A stretch of DNA of 64,000 nt from Scedosporium boydii (Eukaryota > Ascomycota > Sordariomycetes > Microascales > Microascaceae): contig NJFT01000056.1 of the NCBI GenBank assembly GCA_002221725.1, forward strand, positions 1-64,000. Reading direction: 5' to 3'. The notes under the pieces were generated by a model, which saw only the letters and a list, made by a program, of their open reading frames with translations, had not been told where the DNA came from and ran no database searches. Position numbers and translations under genes: made by a program. Each line of letters begins with the position of its first letter. Position 1 is the first letter of the stretch. Positions 33,904 to 45,615 of this stretch are shown one piece after another.

Positions 33904-35785
33904 TCAAACGATATAGGAGCACTCCTCGGGGTTCTCCGACTGCGAACAGAAAGTCTGAGTAATTGGCGACGCGCCCACACCCCTGGCCACCATGCGTTCT
34001 CGCATGTCCAAAAGCCTCGGCGACGCATCGTACTGGCTTCGGTTCTGACCCGCCGCATCCTGTCGCCCCGACCAGAGTACCTCACCCGCCGCACTGGCAC
34101 GCGGCCACACGATGCTGTCGAGCGTGACCGGGTCGATCGTCTCGCTCCACACCGCCAACTCGCCTCCGAGGACGTTCTTGGCCTGCTCCTTGCTGAGTCC
34201 TGCTGCCGGGTCGTGCTGGTAGATGAGCTTCCAGTTCTTGGTGGGTCCGCACCAGTCGTTGAACGGATAGAATTGCTGGAATGCCGCGCCGTTGTCAAAG
34301 GTGAGCCATTGGCCTCGCCCGCAGTCAAGATACTTGAAGCATTTATGTTAGCGAACCGGCTATGATTGCTACGTAACCGTCTCTTACCCAGAAATTGTAG
34401 TTGCTGTCGATAACCTTGTGGCCCTGGGCCGTCAGTGTGTTGACGGACTCCGCACCCAACCACGTCTGCACCACGACATCCTTGCCAATTGTCACGTTCC
34501 ACTCGATCGGAATCTCCTCCCAGACCATAGGCGTGAGACCCGCCTTGCGCACGCGACGGTGGTTGACGTCGATGAACTTCTGAAGGAGCGGCTGCAGCAC
34601 CTCCGTCTTGTTTGACCTCACTCCTTCGTCGAGCATCGAATCGTTCTTGTTCAACTCGTCGCCGCCCGTGTGGAAGTAAGCCGAGTAAGGTGCCACTCGC
34701 GGGAGAAGGTCGTCGAAGAGCTTCTCGAGGAATTTGTCGACATCTGTATTGTTGAGCTTGAACGCACCGCACGGAGGCTGCGCACACCACCAATGATAGG
34801 GGATAAGGTTGTACGCTACGATGAGCTCGGGGAATGAGTGCGCCACGGATCCGATGTGGCCTGGCATGTCAATCTCGAGGATGACCTCGACTCCGCGGTG
34901 CGCTCCATATTCCTGGATCTGCGCTAGGTCGGCTGGTGAATACGAGTTCCCCTTCCTGTACGCACCCTTGGCCGAAAGTTCGGGAAACGCCGGGATATCG
35001 AGTGGCCACGACTGGGAATCGGTAACATGGATGTGAAGACGGTTCATCTTATTCCACGAGAGAGCATCAATAGTTCGCAGAATGTCCTTGACGGGGTACC
35101 AATTCCTCGCCACGTCGAGAAGAACACCACGATGGGGATACTTGGGCTTGTCACTGATGGTAACGGGCGCGAGATTGGTGTACCAGGAAGTGCCCGTGGT
35201 ATGCTGGTAGAAGAGCTGCACAAAGGTTTCAAGAGCTCGGAGAACCCCAATAGCCGTCTGGGCCTCGATGCTCGCCTCACCGTTGGTCGTTAGCTTGAAC
35301 GTGTACGACTCGTCGACTTCGCCGGCGAGGGGCTTGTAGCATGATGAACTGTTGCTTTTAGCATGGCTGATGGAAAGCGACGTGACCCATTTCTTATCAG
35401 CGTATACATCAGGCTCGAAATTGGAGTTACGGGGCCGAAGCTTCCAGGGCACGAAATTGTTCTGGAAAATGGCGCCAAGGGCTCTCGAGACGCCGCCCTG
35501 GACTATCTCCCTGTCATTGCACTTGGGACCTGGCGAAGGGCTGAATCCAAAGGTGTAGGGAAGCTGCAAATTTAGCACGGTCTCAGTATCTCCATAGCTA
35601 TAGAGGCAAGAGGAATCGGATGAAGGCCAGCATACAGATCCACCATTATACGTAATCTTCAAGGTCTGTGCGATGAAGAGGACGTCTTTACCGGTGGTGA
35701 TTTCTTGCGGAATGGGCCAGATGGCGGCTGCGGGAGAGAGGAGCGAGGACAAGGCTGCCCCTACGAGGGCGAGGCGCAACTGCAT
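33904..35785 (-). CDS. Secreted beta-N-acetylhexosaminidase (GH20)
   Basis: This exo-enzyme removes terminal GlcNAc or GalNAc from chitin fragments and glycans. Two exons on the minus strand (35785-34388 and 34332-33904) give 608 aa. There is a signal peptide (MQLRLALVGAALSSLLSPAAA), followed by IWPIPQEITTG, the usual start of the GH20 N-terminal domain. The catalytic barrel has YPHRGVLLDVARNWYPV, MNRLHIHVTDSQSWPL, EVILEIDMPGHIGSVAHSFPEL and the active-site pair Asp376-Glu377 in YFHTGGDELN. WVWEEIP-like VWEEIPIEW and WLGAESVNTL line the pocket. The C-terminal exon ends ERMVARGVGASPITQTFCSQ, conserved in fungal enzymes. The intron sits between NYNFW and YLDCGRGQW. With the Crh and PMT4 genes it fits cell-wall turnover. 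Confidence 0.95.
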
Positions 35786-38700
35786 TGTGAATGCTGAGGA
35801 TGAAAAGAGTAGGGAAGATGTGAGAAGGGAAACGAGGGGGGTCGGGAAATGAGAGAACGAAGAAAATATACGGCTGAGGAATGTAGCTAGTAGGCGAGCC
35901 TATACAGACGCGACCGGCATAGGATGGGGGCGGTGAAGTGAGCACCTCTAAGAGGGTGGTTGGAGCGAAGGTGAGCCTTGCTTTTACAATCGCCAATATG
36001 CAGAGGAGAGCCTCTCCTTATGTACTGAGCCCTCGCGACTTGTTGGAGCTTGGCGAGCTTCTCTTTGACAGGTAAGATTGTCAACAAAGGGTGGCGCAGA
36101 GTAGTACGACAGCCTGGCAGAGGCAGCAGCCTCAAGCGGCATGTAGTTGAAACTGGGGTAGAGCTCGCGTACACCCGCGGAAGGTTGTGACCAATTGCAT
36201 CCGTATCGTGTCTGTCAAAGGGCTCCCCAATAAAATTGGAGATCTCGATACCACAGCTCTGAACTGGATGCGGTTGCAGATGAAACAAGAGTGCCACCTC
36301 ACCTGGTCTACAACTGGAGGTTGGTTGCCGTTGGAGGTATCAATGGAACATTGAACCCTTTGCAAAAGCAGCTTCCCATCCAGAATCAGAATCAGAACAG
36401 GTAGGTGCTAAACCTCTAGCTTCACTCTCTTTGCACCTGGCAGCGCACGTCGCCTACTATTTGCCGCGAGAGTTGTTATCCACACACTAATGTAAAGAAC
36501 GCGCAACGTTACGTCAGGGATGCCCGGCTTCGGGGATATCCTGTTCCTAAAAAGCAACGTGGAGGGTGTTGGGGAATTGGATGGAGGCGGGCAGCACGAA
36601 GTGGGTAGTATTAGGCCCGGGGGCGGGGTGGTAGACGGTGATCAGAGGCCAGAGGCCGGGGTAACAATAGCCAGCTAGCGAGCGGAAGAGGGTAATAAGG
36701 CAAACACTAAAGCAACGCCTCGAGGGGAGGAGTCCTTTCAAATTCGCGATCTCACAAAAAAGGAGAAATGGGTCCAGGTAAAGAAATGAAGGTCAAAGAA
36801 CAAAAGTTGACCGCGTTGTCCGGAGTTGGCAAAAAGGGACCCAAGGAATCCTGGACCAGGGAGGAGAAGACGAGTATCCAGGTCCTTATATGGCCAGGCC
36901 TCCGGCTTCTTCTTATTGAATTAGATTATGTTGGGACCTCGACGATCCACACAAACAAATTCCGCCGCTTTCGAATGCCGGTCGCTTGTTGCTGCCCTTG
37001 CGGCTAATAGCAGCATAGGGCTTATTATTGATTTGATCGATGTAATATTATCTCGGGACAGCTCAGCCAGCTCAGCGAGGGGGCGACGGCTGACGGCTGA
37101 CGGCGTGGACAATTCAAGGCCTAACTAACCCAACCCGATTGATGAAGGTTGTGATTCGATTTGATGCTTCGAAAACAGCCCCCCGAGTTAAAAATGGAGA
37201 CGGCTGAAGGGTCAATTGAGAAGCGATGGGGTTTGTGTGGCGGCTTGCAGGGTTCAACACCCACGACAGACAGGCCAGGCAGACGGGATAGGCTTTTCTC
37301 GTTTTAGACGATACGATGGAAGTTGGATAGTCGCAAAGCGAAAGTCAGTCGATCGATGAAGATGGCAGAATTAAGAACACGAGTTGCCCTTTTTACGATG
37401 GCCATTGATCTTTAGGGGGGCGTGAGTTTTGAAGCAGCGACTCCTTGAGCTGTAGTTCGAGGAAGAGAAGGGACAGTTGATGACCGAATCAGCTCCTGCC
37501 TGCCCAATTTCAGAATCCTTCTAAGGCTCAGGGTGGTGCCTTCCGTGTGTTTTCAGTGGTCCTCCGTTCCACAGATTCTATGTGGCAGGCCTGGAAGGCG
37601 TGGCCCAGGCTGTTTGTGGGGCCACGGGACTCTTTGTACGAAGGACTTGACACATTTGATCAATGCAGATGTCACAGGGGTTGGCGGATTGGACCTACTT
37701 CAGCGCAGCATTGATCGGCTTCAAGCGTGGCTGTTTGTGAAGTACGTATTAACTGGGAAATGCAAATTGATTGAGCTCTCCCCAGCAAGGATCAGCGAAG
37801 GGCAAATCTTTCTCGTCCATCAATTGATCCCAACTCGGGTGATGTTCGCCGATCCACAAGAGGCAAACCGAGACACCGCGGCGCTGGGGAGAATTGCGCC
37901 GAGAGATCGACAAAGGAGGACAGGCTGCAAACATCAAATCAATTTGAACAGAATAAAATGTAGAATAGTAAGACTACATCGGCGGAGGTGCATGATGTAT
38001 GCGTACTACCCCAGGACACGTGCAGAAGAGTATAGAAATGGCAACACTAGTACTTCGTAAGTTTGAGACTCTCCAGTAAGACGATGGATTAAAATAGCAA
38101 CATTGAGATACGAAGTACTTTGTGATACTGAAATGGGCGATTGATATGGACGATGAATCATACTAGATGTGAGAAACCGCCAAAGCCGGTGTTGCTATCA
38201 ACCAAGCACTCGTTTCATCGATCCTTATCCTTCCGTTTCCCGTTTCCTGTTGTGGCCCATCGCCCATCGCCCATCGCTCGCTAAACGCAAAGGCAGGCGG
38301 CTCCTCTAGCCATCCCTCGATCATAGGGCCGCACAATGCCATCTTCAGGTTCTTCATGTCACCACACTTCGTGCTGATTGCCTGCAGACTCCAACATCCG
38401 GGGAAGGTGGTGTCGGCTTTGGTCCCAGCGGGAGCTCCCAGGTAGCTCTCCCGTCAACGTGTGTTTGTATTCAATATGGAGCCTCCATGACACTTTAATG
38501 TGTTGATATCAGCTCCACATGCCCAAGCGGGATCCCAAGATGTTTCGTTTCTTGAACAAAGTTCTGCAACATATCCCTATCCCCATGAGGCTAGCTCATG
38601 CACTCTTTACAGTTAAGTAGGTAACCTTGAGACTGAGTGATGGGATGTTGAAGCGGAATCAAGTTAAATATTGAACATGGAAGCAATCTGGCACTAGTGT

Positions 38701-39594
38701 ACATCATATTACAGGGCGGGATCAGTGGAAGCGGAGGGGAGGTTTTGATGGACACTTGTGATCTACGACGTAACATCAAAGCCAAGCATCAAGATTCCGT
38801 ATTAGTCTTAGAGCTCAAAGCTGTTCGCACCTGGTATAAAGCAGACTCGATAAACGTACGGATGGGCCATGCTGCCTCTCTCAAATCCTTTCTTGATCGA
38901 CAGGTCAGTCAAGTGAGCTTGGAAATATGGAATTGTTCCATCAATCAGGAGATCAGGAACCATTATGAACGGTGATAATAGATCTCATGTCGGCTTCGAA
39001 GCAAGAGGCACTGTGATCGAGAGCGAAAAAGAGATCCAAGGACAGCCTCTCTATTTCATGGGACTGGAATGGAATAACAGCTGGATGTGGATAGAATTGC
39101 AATATTGATCAGATGTTTCCAGCAGCCCCAGCAGCAAGGATTAATGCACAAAGCATTGATGAAGGCTTGATTGGTGTTACCTTTGTATTTTGTCTCTTCT
39201 CGCCGGCGCGCTGATGCCGCAGCTGCCAGCGGCTGTCTCGGTACCAAGAGGCTAACGCAGGCTTTCGCGCCCGCGATTTCGGCCTGTCATCGCCAGCATT
39301 GACCACCAGGAACGCCGGCCTCAGTGCCGCAGCCCGAGGAAGAAAATAGACCGCCAGAATAACTCCCTAATTCGGCGAGGCCCACTATTATTTTGTCTTC
39401 TCTCCTAAGCCGGCCCGTTCTGACAACCCTCGTCGGGTAAGCTGAAGGAAGGATTCAAGAATAGACGGAGTCATAATTAGATGAACCAGCTTGCTGTTCA
39501 CTGTCTTCCCTGAAATTCCACGCTCAATACTACTACTACCTTCTCTTCTCTATTGCTACTGCTACTAGACCAGTCTTCGTCAGTGTCTTCCAAC
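35786..39594. other. 3.8-kb region without a supported gene
   Basis: This is the divergent gap between the GH20 and CoA-transferase genes. The longest frame (37533-38060) has no ATG start and no domain. Elements seen: TCAATTGA at 37212 and 37820, TACTTCGTA/TACGAAGTA at 38051 and 38109, and a CCCATCG tandem repeat at 38256-38276. Confidence 0.5.
38256..38276. repeat. Three tandem CCCATCG units
   Basis: Three exact 7-bp copies lie in non-coding DNA. Confidence 0.8.
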
Positions 39595-41346
39595 ATGAAT
39601 CCGTTCCCTTGCCGAGCCTCCGCCGTCTTCTTGAGAGGCCGGGCCCCTATCCTGGTTGGCCGGCAGGCAGGCCGCCGCAGGCTGTTCTCCGTCTCATCTC
39701 GCTCACAATCGAGCGTCGGTTCGACACTGCCCTTAGAGGGAGTCAAGGTTCTTGACATGACCAGAGTCCTGGCTGGGGTATGTTGGAAAGATAACATTGA
39801 AGCCTTGAAGAACCCCGGTAAACACGTTTTCAAGATTAGAAGCTGACTGAATCAATTTTGCGCATTGCAGCCGTACTGCACTCAAATTTTGGGAGATCTG
39901 GGGTAAGCAACAAAAACAGAAGAATATTGACATCTATCCGGTTCTCAATGGCCCAACCCGACCTATAACTCACTGCCCGGTTGGCGACACTTAGGGCCGA
40001 GGTTATCAAGATTGAGCACCCTGTGCGGGGCGATGACACCCGATCCTGGGGCCCACCCTACGCCAACTACATCCCCGAGTCTGGTCTCGAAGGTCCTGGT
40101 GAAGCGGCCTACTATTTGACTGTGAGTGCGCACCGGGTGTGGCGAAGTTTTTGCCAAGATAGTTGCCGCCGGAATTCTTACCCCCTTTTTCCCATGCCGT
40201 CCAGCCCCCGCCGCTATCATAGCCGGGACTAACACAACACCCGGTGGTGTAGGCAAACCGCAACAAAAAGTCCCTGGGACTCTCTTTCCAACATGCAGAG
40301 GGCGTCGAGATTCTGCACAAGCTTGCAGCGAAGGCTGATGTTCTCGTGGAAAACTACCTTCCCGGAACGCTAAAGAAGTATGGCCTGGACTACGAATCCA
40401 TTCACAAGGTCAACCCAAGCCTTATTTACACCTCCATCACTGGCTACGGACAGACGGGGCCGTATTCGAACAGGGCCGGCTACGACGTCATGGTCGAGGC
40501 CGAGTTTGGTCTGATGCACATCACCGGAAATCGTGACGGGCCCCCCGTCAAAGTCGGCGTTGCGGTAACGGACTTGACCACTGGCCTCTATGCTAGCAAT
40601 AGTATCATGGCTGCCTTGCTCCATCGGATAAGATCGGGCAAGGGCCAGCATATTGATGTAGCCCTTAGTGACTGCCAAACAGCGACGCTCGCAAATATTG
40701 CCAGCAGCTGTCTAATAAGCGGCAAGAAAGACTCTGGCCGATGGGGAACTGCTCATCGTATGTGACCTGACCCCAAGCATATACCCTTGGCTTCCCAGTT
40801 ACCGAATTAGGGAGCGGGGCAACACTGACAATACACACAGCCTCTATCGTACCATACCGAGCTTTCCCCACAAAAGATGGCGACATCCTCATCGGCGGAG
40901 GCAATGACCGCCTCTTCGGCGTTCTTGCCGACCTCGTCGGCAGGTCCCAGTGGAAGACTGATCCCAAGTTCAGCACCAACGCCGAGCGGGTGCGGAACCG
41001 CAGCGAACTCGAGTCCATGATCGAGGACCTAACGAAGCAAAAGACGACAAAGGAGTGGCTCGATATTTTCGACGGCAAGGGTATGCCCTACGCCGCCATC
41101 AACGATGTCCAGGCGGCCCTCGAGCATGAGCATACCAAGGCGCGAAACATGGTGATCGAGGTCGAGCACGGCGCGTGCGGCCCCATCAAGATGGTAAACA
41201 CGCCTGTGAAGTATTCCGAGAGCACGCCTGGCGCTAGGACGCCTCCTCCGTTGCTCGGCGAGCATACCGATGAGATTTTGGGGTCGTATCTGGGAATGCC
41301 TGGAGAGGAAATCGAGAGGCTTCGAAGCCAAGGTGTGATTCGGTAG
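39595..41346 (+). CDS. Mitochondrial class III CoA-transferase (CaiB/BaiF; SUGCT-like)
   Basis: Family III enzymes move CoA between carboxylic acids. The closest known relative by sequence feel is animal SUGCT, which makes glutaryl-CoA from succinyl- or HMG-CoA in mitochondria. Five exons (39595-39777, 39871-39902, 39995-40121, 40253-40757, 40841-41346) give 450 aa with all phases closed; exon 2 is only 32 nt. The Arg-rich, acid-poor N-terminus (to about 42) fits a mitochondrial presequence. Conserved blocks are LPLEGVKVLDMTRVLAG, PYCTQILGDLGAEVIKIEHP, ADVLVENYLPGTLKKYGLD, SITGYGQTGPYSNRAGYDVMVEAEFGLM (with the catalytic Asp of the family), GQHIDVALSD and GTAHPSIVPYRAFPTKDGDI. The substrate is inferred; formyl-CoA or other acid transferases of the same family remain possible. 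Confidence 0.92.
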
Positions 41347-42184
41347 ACGGCGCCACGCAAGCAAGCTGGCGTCGGAGATGCAGGGCCGCATGCATGACTG
41401 CCGGGTTGCATTTATTGCCCATTCTATCCAAGAGCTGTGCATAATTTTGCAGCGTTAGAGCAGAGTTCCCTTCACTTCCACAAGCACTTCACTTTTATCA
41501 GATAAAACCTGAAAATCAAGAAATAAGATACACCACCTCTGCTAGATAGCAATCTCAGCGCTTTTATTCGTTTTAGCCCTCTTTTCGATCTGTCGTGGGA
41601 TATTTTCCGAGCTGCAATGTCTTGCCCTCCCCTGCTGTTGGCAAATTTCAGCATTTTCACATCTCGTCCCCATTGTGACACGGCCACGTGCCATCTCCGC
41701 GACGTTTGGCGCCCGCAGCCATTGACACAAAACAGGTTCAAACAGATTAGATAGAGTAAAGAGTTGAAGTTACTTGGTTACAGACAGGCTTCCGATTTCA
41801 TCCATGAGTTTACCACGTTTTGGTCCCCAGACCTCTTTCCTTATTAAGCCTCATCTCACGCGGAAGTCACGTTTCTCACGTGATTGACAGAGTCTTTCTT
41901 GGGACTCGAGGGCTCAAACCTGACATTAGACGTAGATGATTCCAATCCAGCTTGAAAAGGACGACGAGATAATACCGCCGAGACTTAAATCGGATGATCA
42001 ATTGCCCAGTTTTGTTGGTTGAGTCCCTAGAAGAAAGTCGTGGTTCTCAAATCGCTTTTCGAATCAGAGTCTCAACCTCGCCAAGCCTCATCAGCCATCA
42101 TCTTATACCCCCGCGACATACTTTGTAAAGACTTATCGAATTCAAGCCGCCGATAATTTACTAGGCATCAAATCTTCTTCAATT
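41347..42184. promoter_or_regulatory. Promoter region of the PHD protein gene
   Basis: This 838-bp gap between two tandem plus-strand genes has no coding sequence. It holds a TCACGTGA palindrome at 41876-41883, 302 bp before the PHD gene start, with a partial TCACGT at 41867. A CACGTG occurs at about 41685. Confidence 0.5.
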
Positions 42185-43721
42185 ATGACGAGCTTAGAGA
42201 GCAAGGGAACTGCGACATCGGGAAGTTCCAAAATGCCCCCTACGGAGGCTAGCAGCTCAAACCCGGACGAGCACTCTAACTCCGTTCAGCGTCACTCAGA
42301 GCGGTCATCTCCATTCTCATCATCCACAGCCACGCCGTCCGCCGCAGAGATGTCGGCTCCGACTAGCACACCATCAACCACTCGTCGCCCATATCAACCA
42401 CAATTCACAGCCATGACAGAAACCATTCTCCAAAGAATCAGGAACGGCAATGCGAGCATCAGCTCAGCCGTCGCCGGAGTTCAAGCCACAGGGATGGTCC
42501 AGCTAAGCCGTGCTAAGTATGAGGATGCGCGGCGCCGCTTGGTCGAAACCCTAAAAACCTCCGACAACATTGAACTTCCTGCAGTTCCCACACGCCGTAT
42601 CAAAGGCGCCAACAGCAAGACGCCCAGCGCCACTTCCACCCCCACAAATGGAAGCCTTAAGCGCAAGCGGAGCCATCTCGATGCGGCCCAGGATCACGGC
42701 TCGCCCTTCTCTGATGCAGACCTCGATGCTCCGCAGTTCAAGAAGATGGCTCCTAGAGCGCCCACGCGGAAGAAGAAGACCAAGGATGACGCCGCGGCCA
42801 AGAGGTGCAGCCGGTGCGATCGTCAAGCCTGGACTGAGGACAACATGTTCATCACGTGCCCGCGCTGTGACGAGAATTGGCATCTCCTCTGCAACCCACC
42901 CGATGTTGTCAAGGTGTGGCATACGGACCAGGCGAAGTTCAAGTGTTTCGGATGTCTGGAGGAGGCGCGCCAGATGGCCGAGTATCAAAAGGCCAAGACC
43001 GAATTTGCGCAGCGCAAGAAGCAGCATGAGATTGCGAGGACAAAGGAGAAGGTTCTGGCCTCGCTACCTATCGGGGTTACCTTTGAAAAACCAGATCTGA
43101 TTGGATTTGGGGCTGGTGGCGCGTCTGATGCCTTGGTATGTTAAAACAATGACTTCATTAGCTTTTATGAAGCAATTCAACTAACTCATTCGCTAGCGCG
43201 CTGAGTACTTTTCCTCGATGTCGAGGAGAGATCTGCTCAGCTTACTTGCTTTTTGTGACAAATTACGGCCCAATCTACTTGCAGACTTGCTTGTCACGGC
43301 GACAAAAAAGCATTCTGACCTCCCCATCTTCCACTCTCCAGATTGGGCCGCCCAAGTTGCTACCAGCACCAACTCCCGACGAAGAGCCCTCAGCATAGAT
43401 CCGGGCGCAGGAAAGCGAAGCGTCCAGAACTCTTCTGCCAACCCCGCGACGAACTCTGCAGCATCAACCCCCGCGGTAAAGCAGGCGGCTCCACCGAACC
43501 AGACCCAGACTATCGACGGCACAGATGCCTGGGATGATGACGACGATTTCTTGCCGCCTTCGTGGCCGAAGGAAGGGGAGGGCATGTATTCCGCCTTACC
43601 GCCGGAGAGTGAAGATTTGGGTCACCTCGTCGATGAGGACGAAGACGGAGCGTTTCAGGGGTTCATAGTAAAGTCTGAGCCAAATGGCTCTCTGAGACTA
43701 GAGCCTGCTGCGTGTTGTTAG
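42185..43721 (+). CDS. PHD-finger protein (C4HC3), function unknown
   Basis: PHD fingers usually read histone H3 tails, so a chromatin role is likely but inferred. Two exons (42185-43135 and 43197-43721) give 491 aa. Residues 1-75 are Ser/Thr/Pro-rich and disordered. A segment at about 75-145 (QFTAMTETILQRIRNGNASISSA) may form a small helical domain. Basic stretches follow (SLKRKRSH, RAPTRKKKTKDD). The PHD finger spans about 207-258: CSRCDRQAW, FITCPRCDENWHLLC, FKCFGC, giving the Cys4-His-Cys3 set. A charged coiled coil (EEARQMAEYQKAKTEFAQRK) follows. Exon 2 begins RAEYFSSMSRRDLLSLLAFCDKL, a helical segment, and ends in an acidic tail. I do not recognise a named orthologue. Confidence 0.87.
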
Positions 43722-44179
43722 GCGTTTCGTTCGTCTCATGAGGGGTTGAACAATGGCGGCATCAAGGTGGAAATGATGTACTCACCTCTTGCGCTTAATT
43801 GGGGTTTACGGCACAATAATTAAGACGCAAGGCGCATTCTTATAGAACTGGTTTACATTCACAAGTGGTAGGCTGACACGGTTTGATACTCATAACTTAT
43901 ACCATTAGATTTCCTTTTTCTTTCTATCGAATGCATCATGAGAACAGAATTTGCTTGAGCAACAGTTATTCATTTTCGATTTTCTATGATATTTCCATGT
44001 TCTATGCAGTTGTGTTTGGATTGCCAATATTAAGGGGACGAACGTTGCAAGATCACGCCTGCGCAGGCCGGTCAGAGCGCATCGGGCAAAAAAAGAAAAA
44101 AAAAAGAAGGGAAAAAGAGAGGCAAAATGACGCCCCCCTCAGGAATCCGGACCCGGAGAAAGAGGACGTTGACCAACCT
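43722..44179. other. Convergent intergenic, 458 bp
   Basis: Only 3' UTR-like DNA is seen, with an A-rich run near 44089-44115 close to the end of the minus-strand gene. Confidence 0.5.
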
Positions 44180-44920
44180 TTAAAGGGGCACATCGACAAA
44201 CTGATCGTCGGGAGCAGTCGAGGCATATCTCTCCCGCATGCCACCAAGCGGAAGAGGCGGCGGATTTCCTCTTCCGATTGGACGATTCGCCGGTCGCACC
44301 GGCTCCCATTTCGGATACTTTAGTTCCATCCTTTCGACGAGAACGGCTGGAGCCTTCGGCTTGGGTGGTGCGACGGGGGTATTCTGCCCCGGCAAGACGG
44401 GGTCCCATTTCTGCTCTCCGAGTTCTCGACTTTCGGCATTGTTTCTGTTAGCAGCGGCACGGGTAGCCGCCGCATTCGACGACTCAGGTTGTTGGTTCTT
44501 CTTGTCTTTCGGGTTCACTCCTACCGACCAGTAATCGCTATCGAATGCAACCCCAGGCGCCATCATCATACCCTGCGCTACAACAGGCTCAATAACCGAA
44601 TCCCTATCCCCTCCCGAGGGACCGGCGGGGCTCTCGTCTTTCCATCCGTACTTACAAGCTGCTTTGTGGGCCGCGTACCGCGCGGCCAACGTGTCCCTGG
44701 CCATTCGCCTTTCTACCATGAGTACCCGTCTCTTGATCTCGTCGTCGCACTCGGGGCAGGGTAGTTCGTAGAAGACACGACGCTCGTAGACGCGGCAGAC
44801 TTTGCGGTTCCAGAAGATGCGGGCGAAGCAGGTGCGGGATTCGCGGATGGCGGCGTCGCAGGGCTTGAGGCGGATCCTTTTGTGGGAGCAGTCGTAGGAT
44901 ATGTGGTTTCTGAAGCACAT
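44180..44920 (-). CDS. Hypothetical protein with Cys/His-rich N-terminus
   Basis: Not recognised. A single exon encodes 246 aa. The first 60 residues carry nine Cys and two His in a pattern that looks metal-binding: Cys2, His6, Cys11, His13, Cys21, Cys31, Cys42, then the pair CPEC at 55-58. They are followed by a basic, helix-prone stretch (IKRRVLMVERRMARDTLAARYAAHKAACKYGW). From about 95 on the protein is Pro/Asn/Ala-rich and low-complexity, and it ends DDQFVDVPL. The length and ordered N-terminus without introns argue for a real gene. It is divergent from the next gene across 695 bp. Confidence 0.68.
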   Translation of the reverse strand: MCFRNHISYDCSHKRIRLKPCDAAIRESRTCFARIFWNRKVCRVYERRVFYELPCPECDDEIKRRVLMVERRMARDTLAARYAAHKAACKYGWKDESPAGPSGGDRDSVIEPVVAQGMMMAPGVAFDSDYWSVGVNPKDKKNQQPESSNAAATRAAANRNNAESRELGEQKWDPVLPGQNTPVAPPKPKAPAVLVERMELKYPKWEPVRPANRPIGRGNPPPLPLGGMRERYASTAPDDQFVDVPL

Positions 44921-45615
44921 GGTTTTAGTCTCGAGTGGGTGCTAGTGGGGGTATGGGAGAGAGACTTGTTTGTGGGAACTTGCTTGTTACTTTGGGGGCT
45001 TGGGGGGTCTTGTTAGTGGTGGTATTTGTATATGGAGATCTTCTGTTGGTGATTCTTGAAGTTTGGATGTGTGGTGAGATCAAGGAGGTTCGAGATGGGA
45101 GGGGAGGGAAGGAAGGTCCGGTTATATGCAAGTTCTACAAAGAGACGCTCAAGTCTCTGCAGCCCATTGTTGTTCGGGGAAGTCTTTGCCGGAGGCTCTT
45201 TCATCTTGTGTTCACAAAGGAGCTCCTTGGTTCTCAAACAATGGAACACTATGGACAAGGCGTTGTGATGGAACTGAATGGCCACAGAGCTTTGTTAAGT
45301 ATCTTCTTCCTTGGTTGGATGAAGAAGGGGCTCTTTGAAGGCATTAAAGTTCAATGTGAACAAGCCGTTGAGTAAGTCCTTGGTCTTGACGATGGATAAG
45401 GGTCTATATGAACCAGAGAGGCTTCCTCCCAAGACTCGACACGACGAATCCCTTCTCCCATCTTCCATCATCCAAACACTCGTGGTTTCCAGATACAGAT
45501 CCATCTCACAAACAACACACACACAAGCAGGCTTTCGCCAAATCGCGAGAAAACAAAGCAAAAGGCCGCTTGATTATCCACCGCAACCCCCAACCCAAAC
45601 TGTGACAATCCAACC
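44921..45615. promoter_or_regulatory. Divergent intergenic between two unknown genes
   Basis: This 695-bp shared 5' region contains G/T-rich DNA next to the minus-strand gene and a C/A-rich leader before the plus-strand gene. No gene is supported. Confidence 0.45.

Noticed and set aside
37245..37275. GGTTCAACACCC, a possible tRNA B box
   Set aside because: No matching A box, anticodon stem or acceptor stem could be drawn around it.
37533..38060. 175-codon frame in the 35.8-39.6 kb gap
   Set aside because: It opens with GTG, not ATG, and shows no domain, signal or intron structure.
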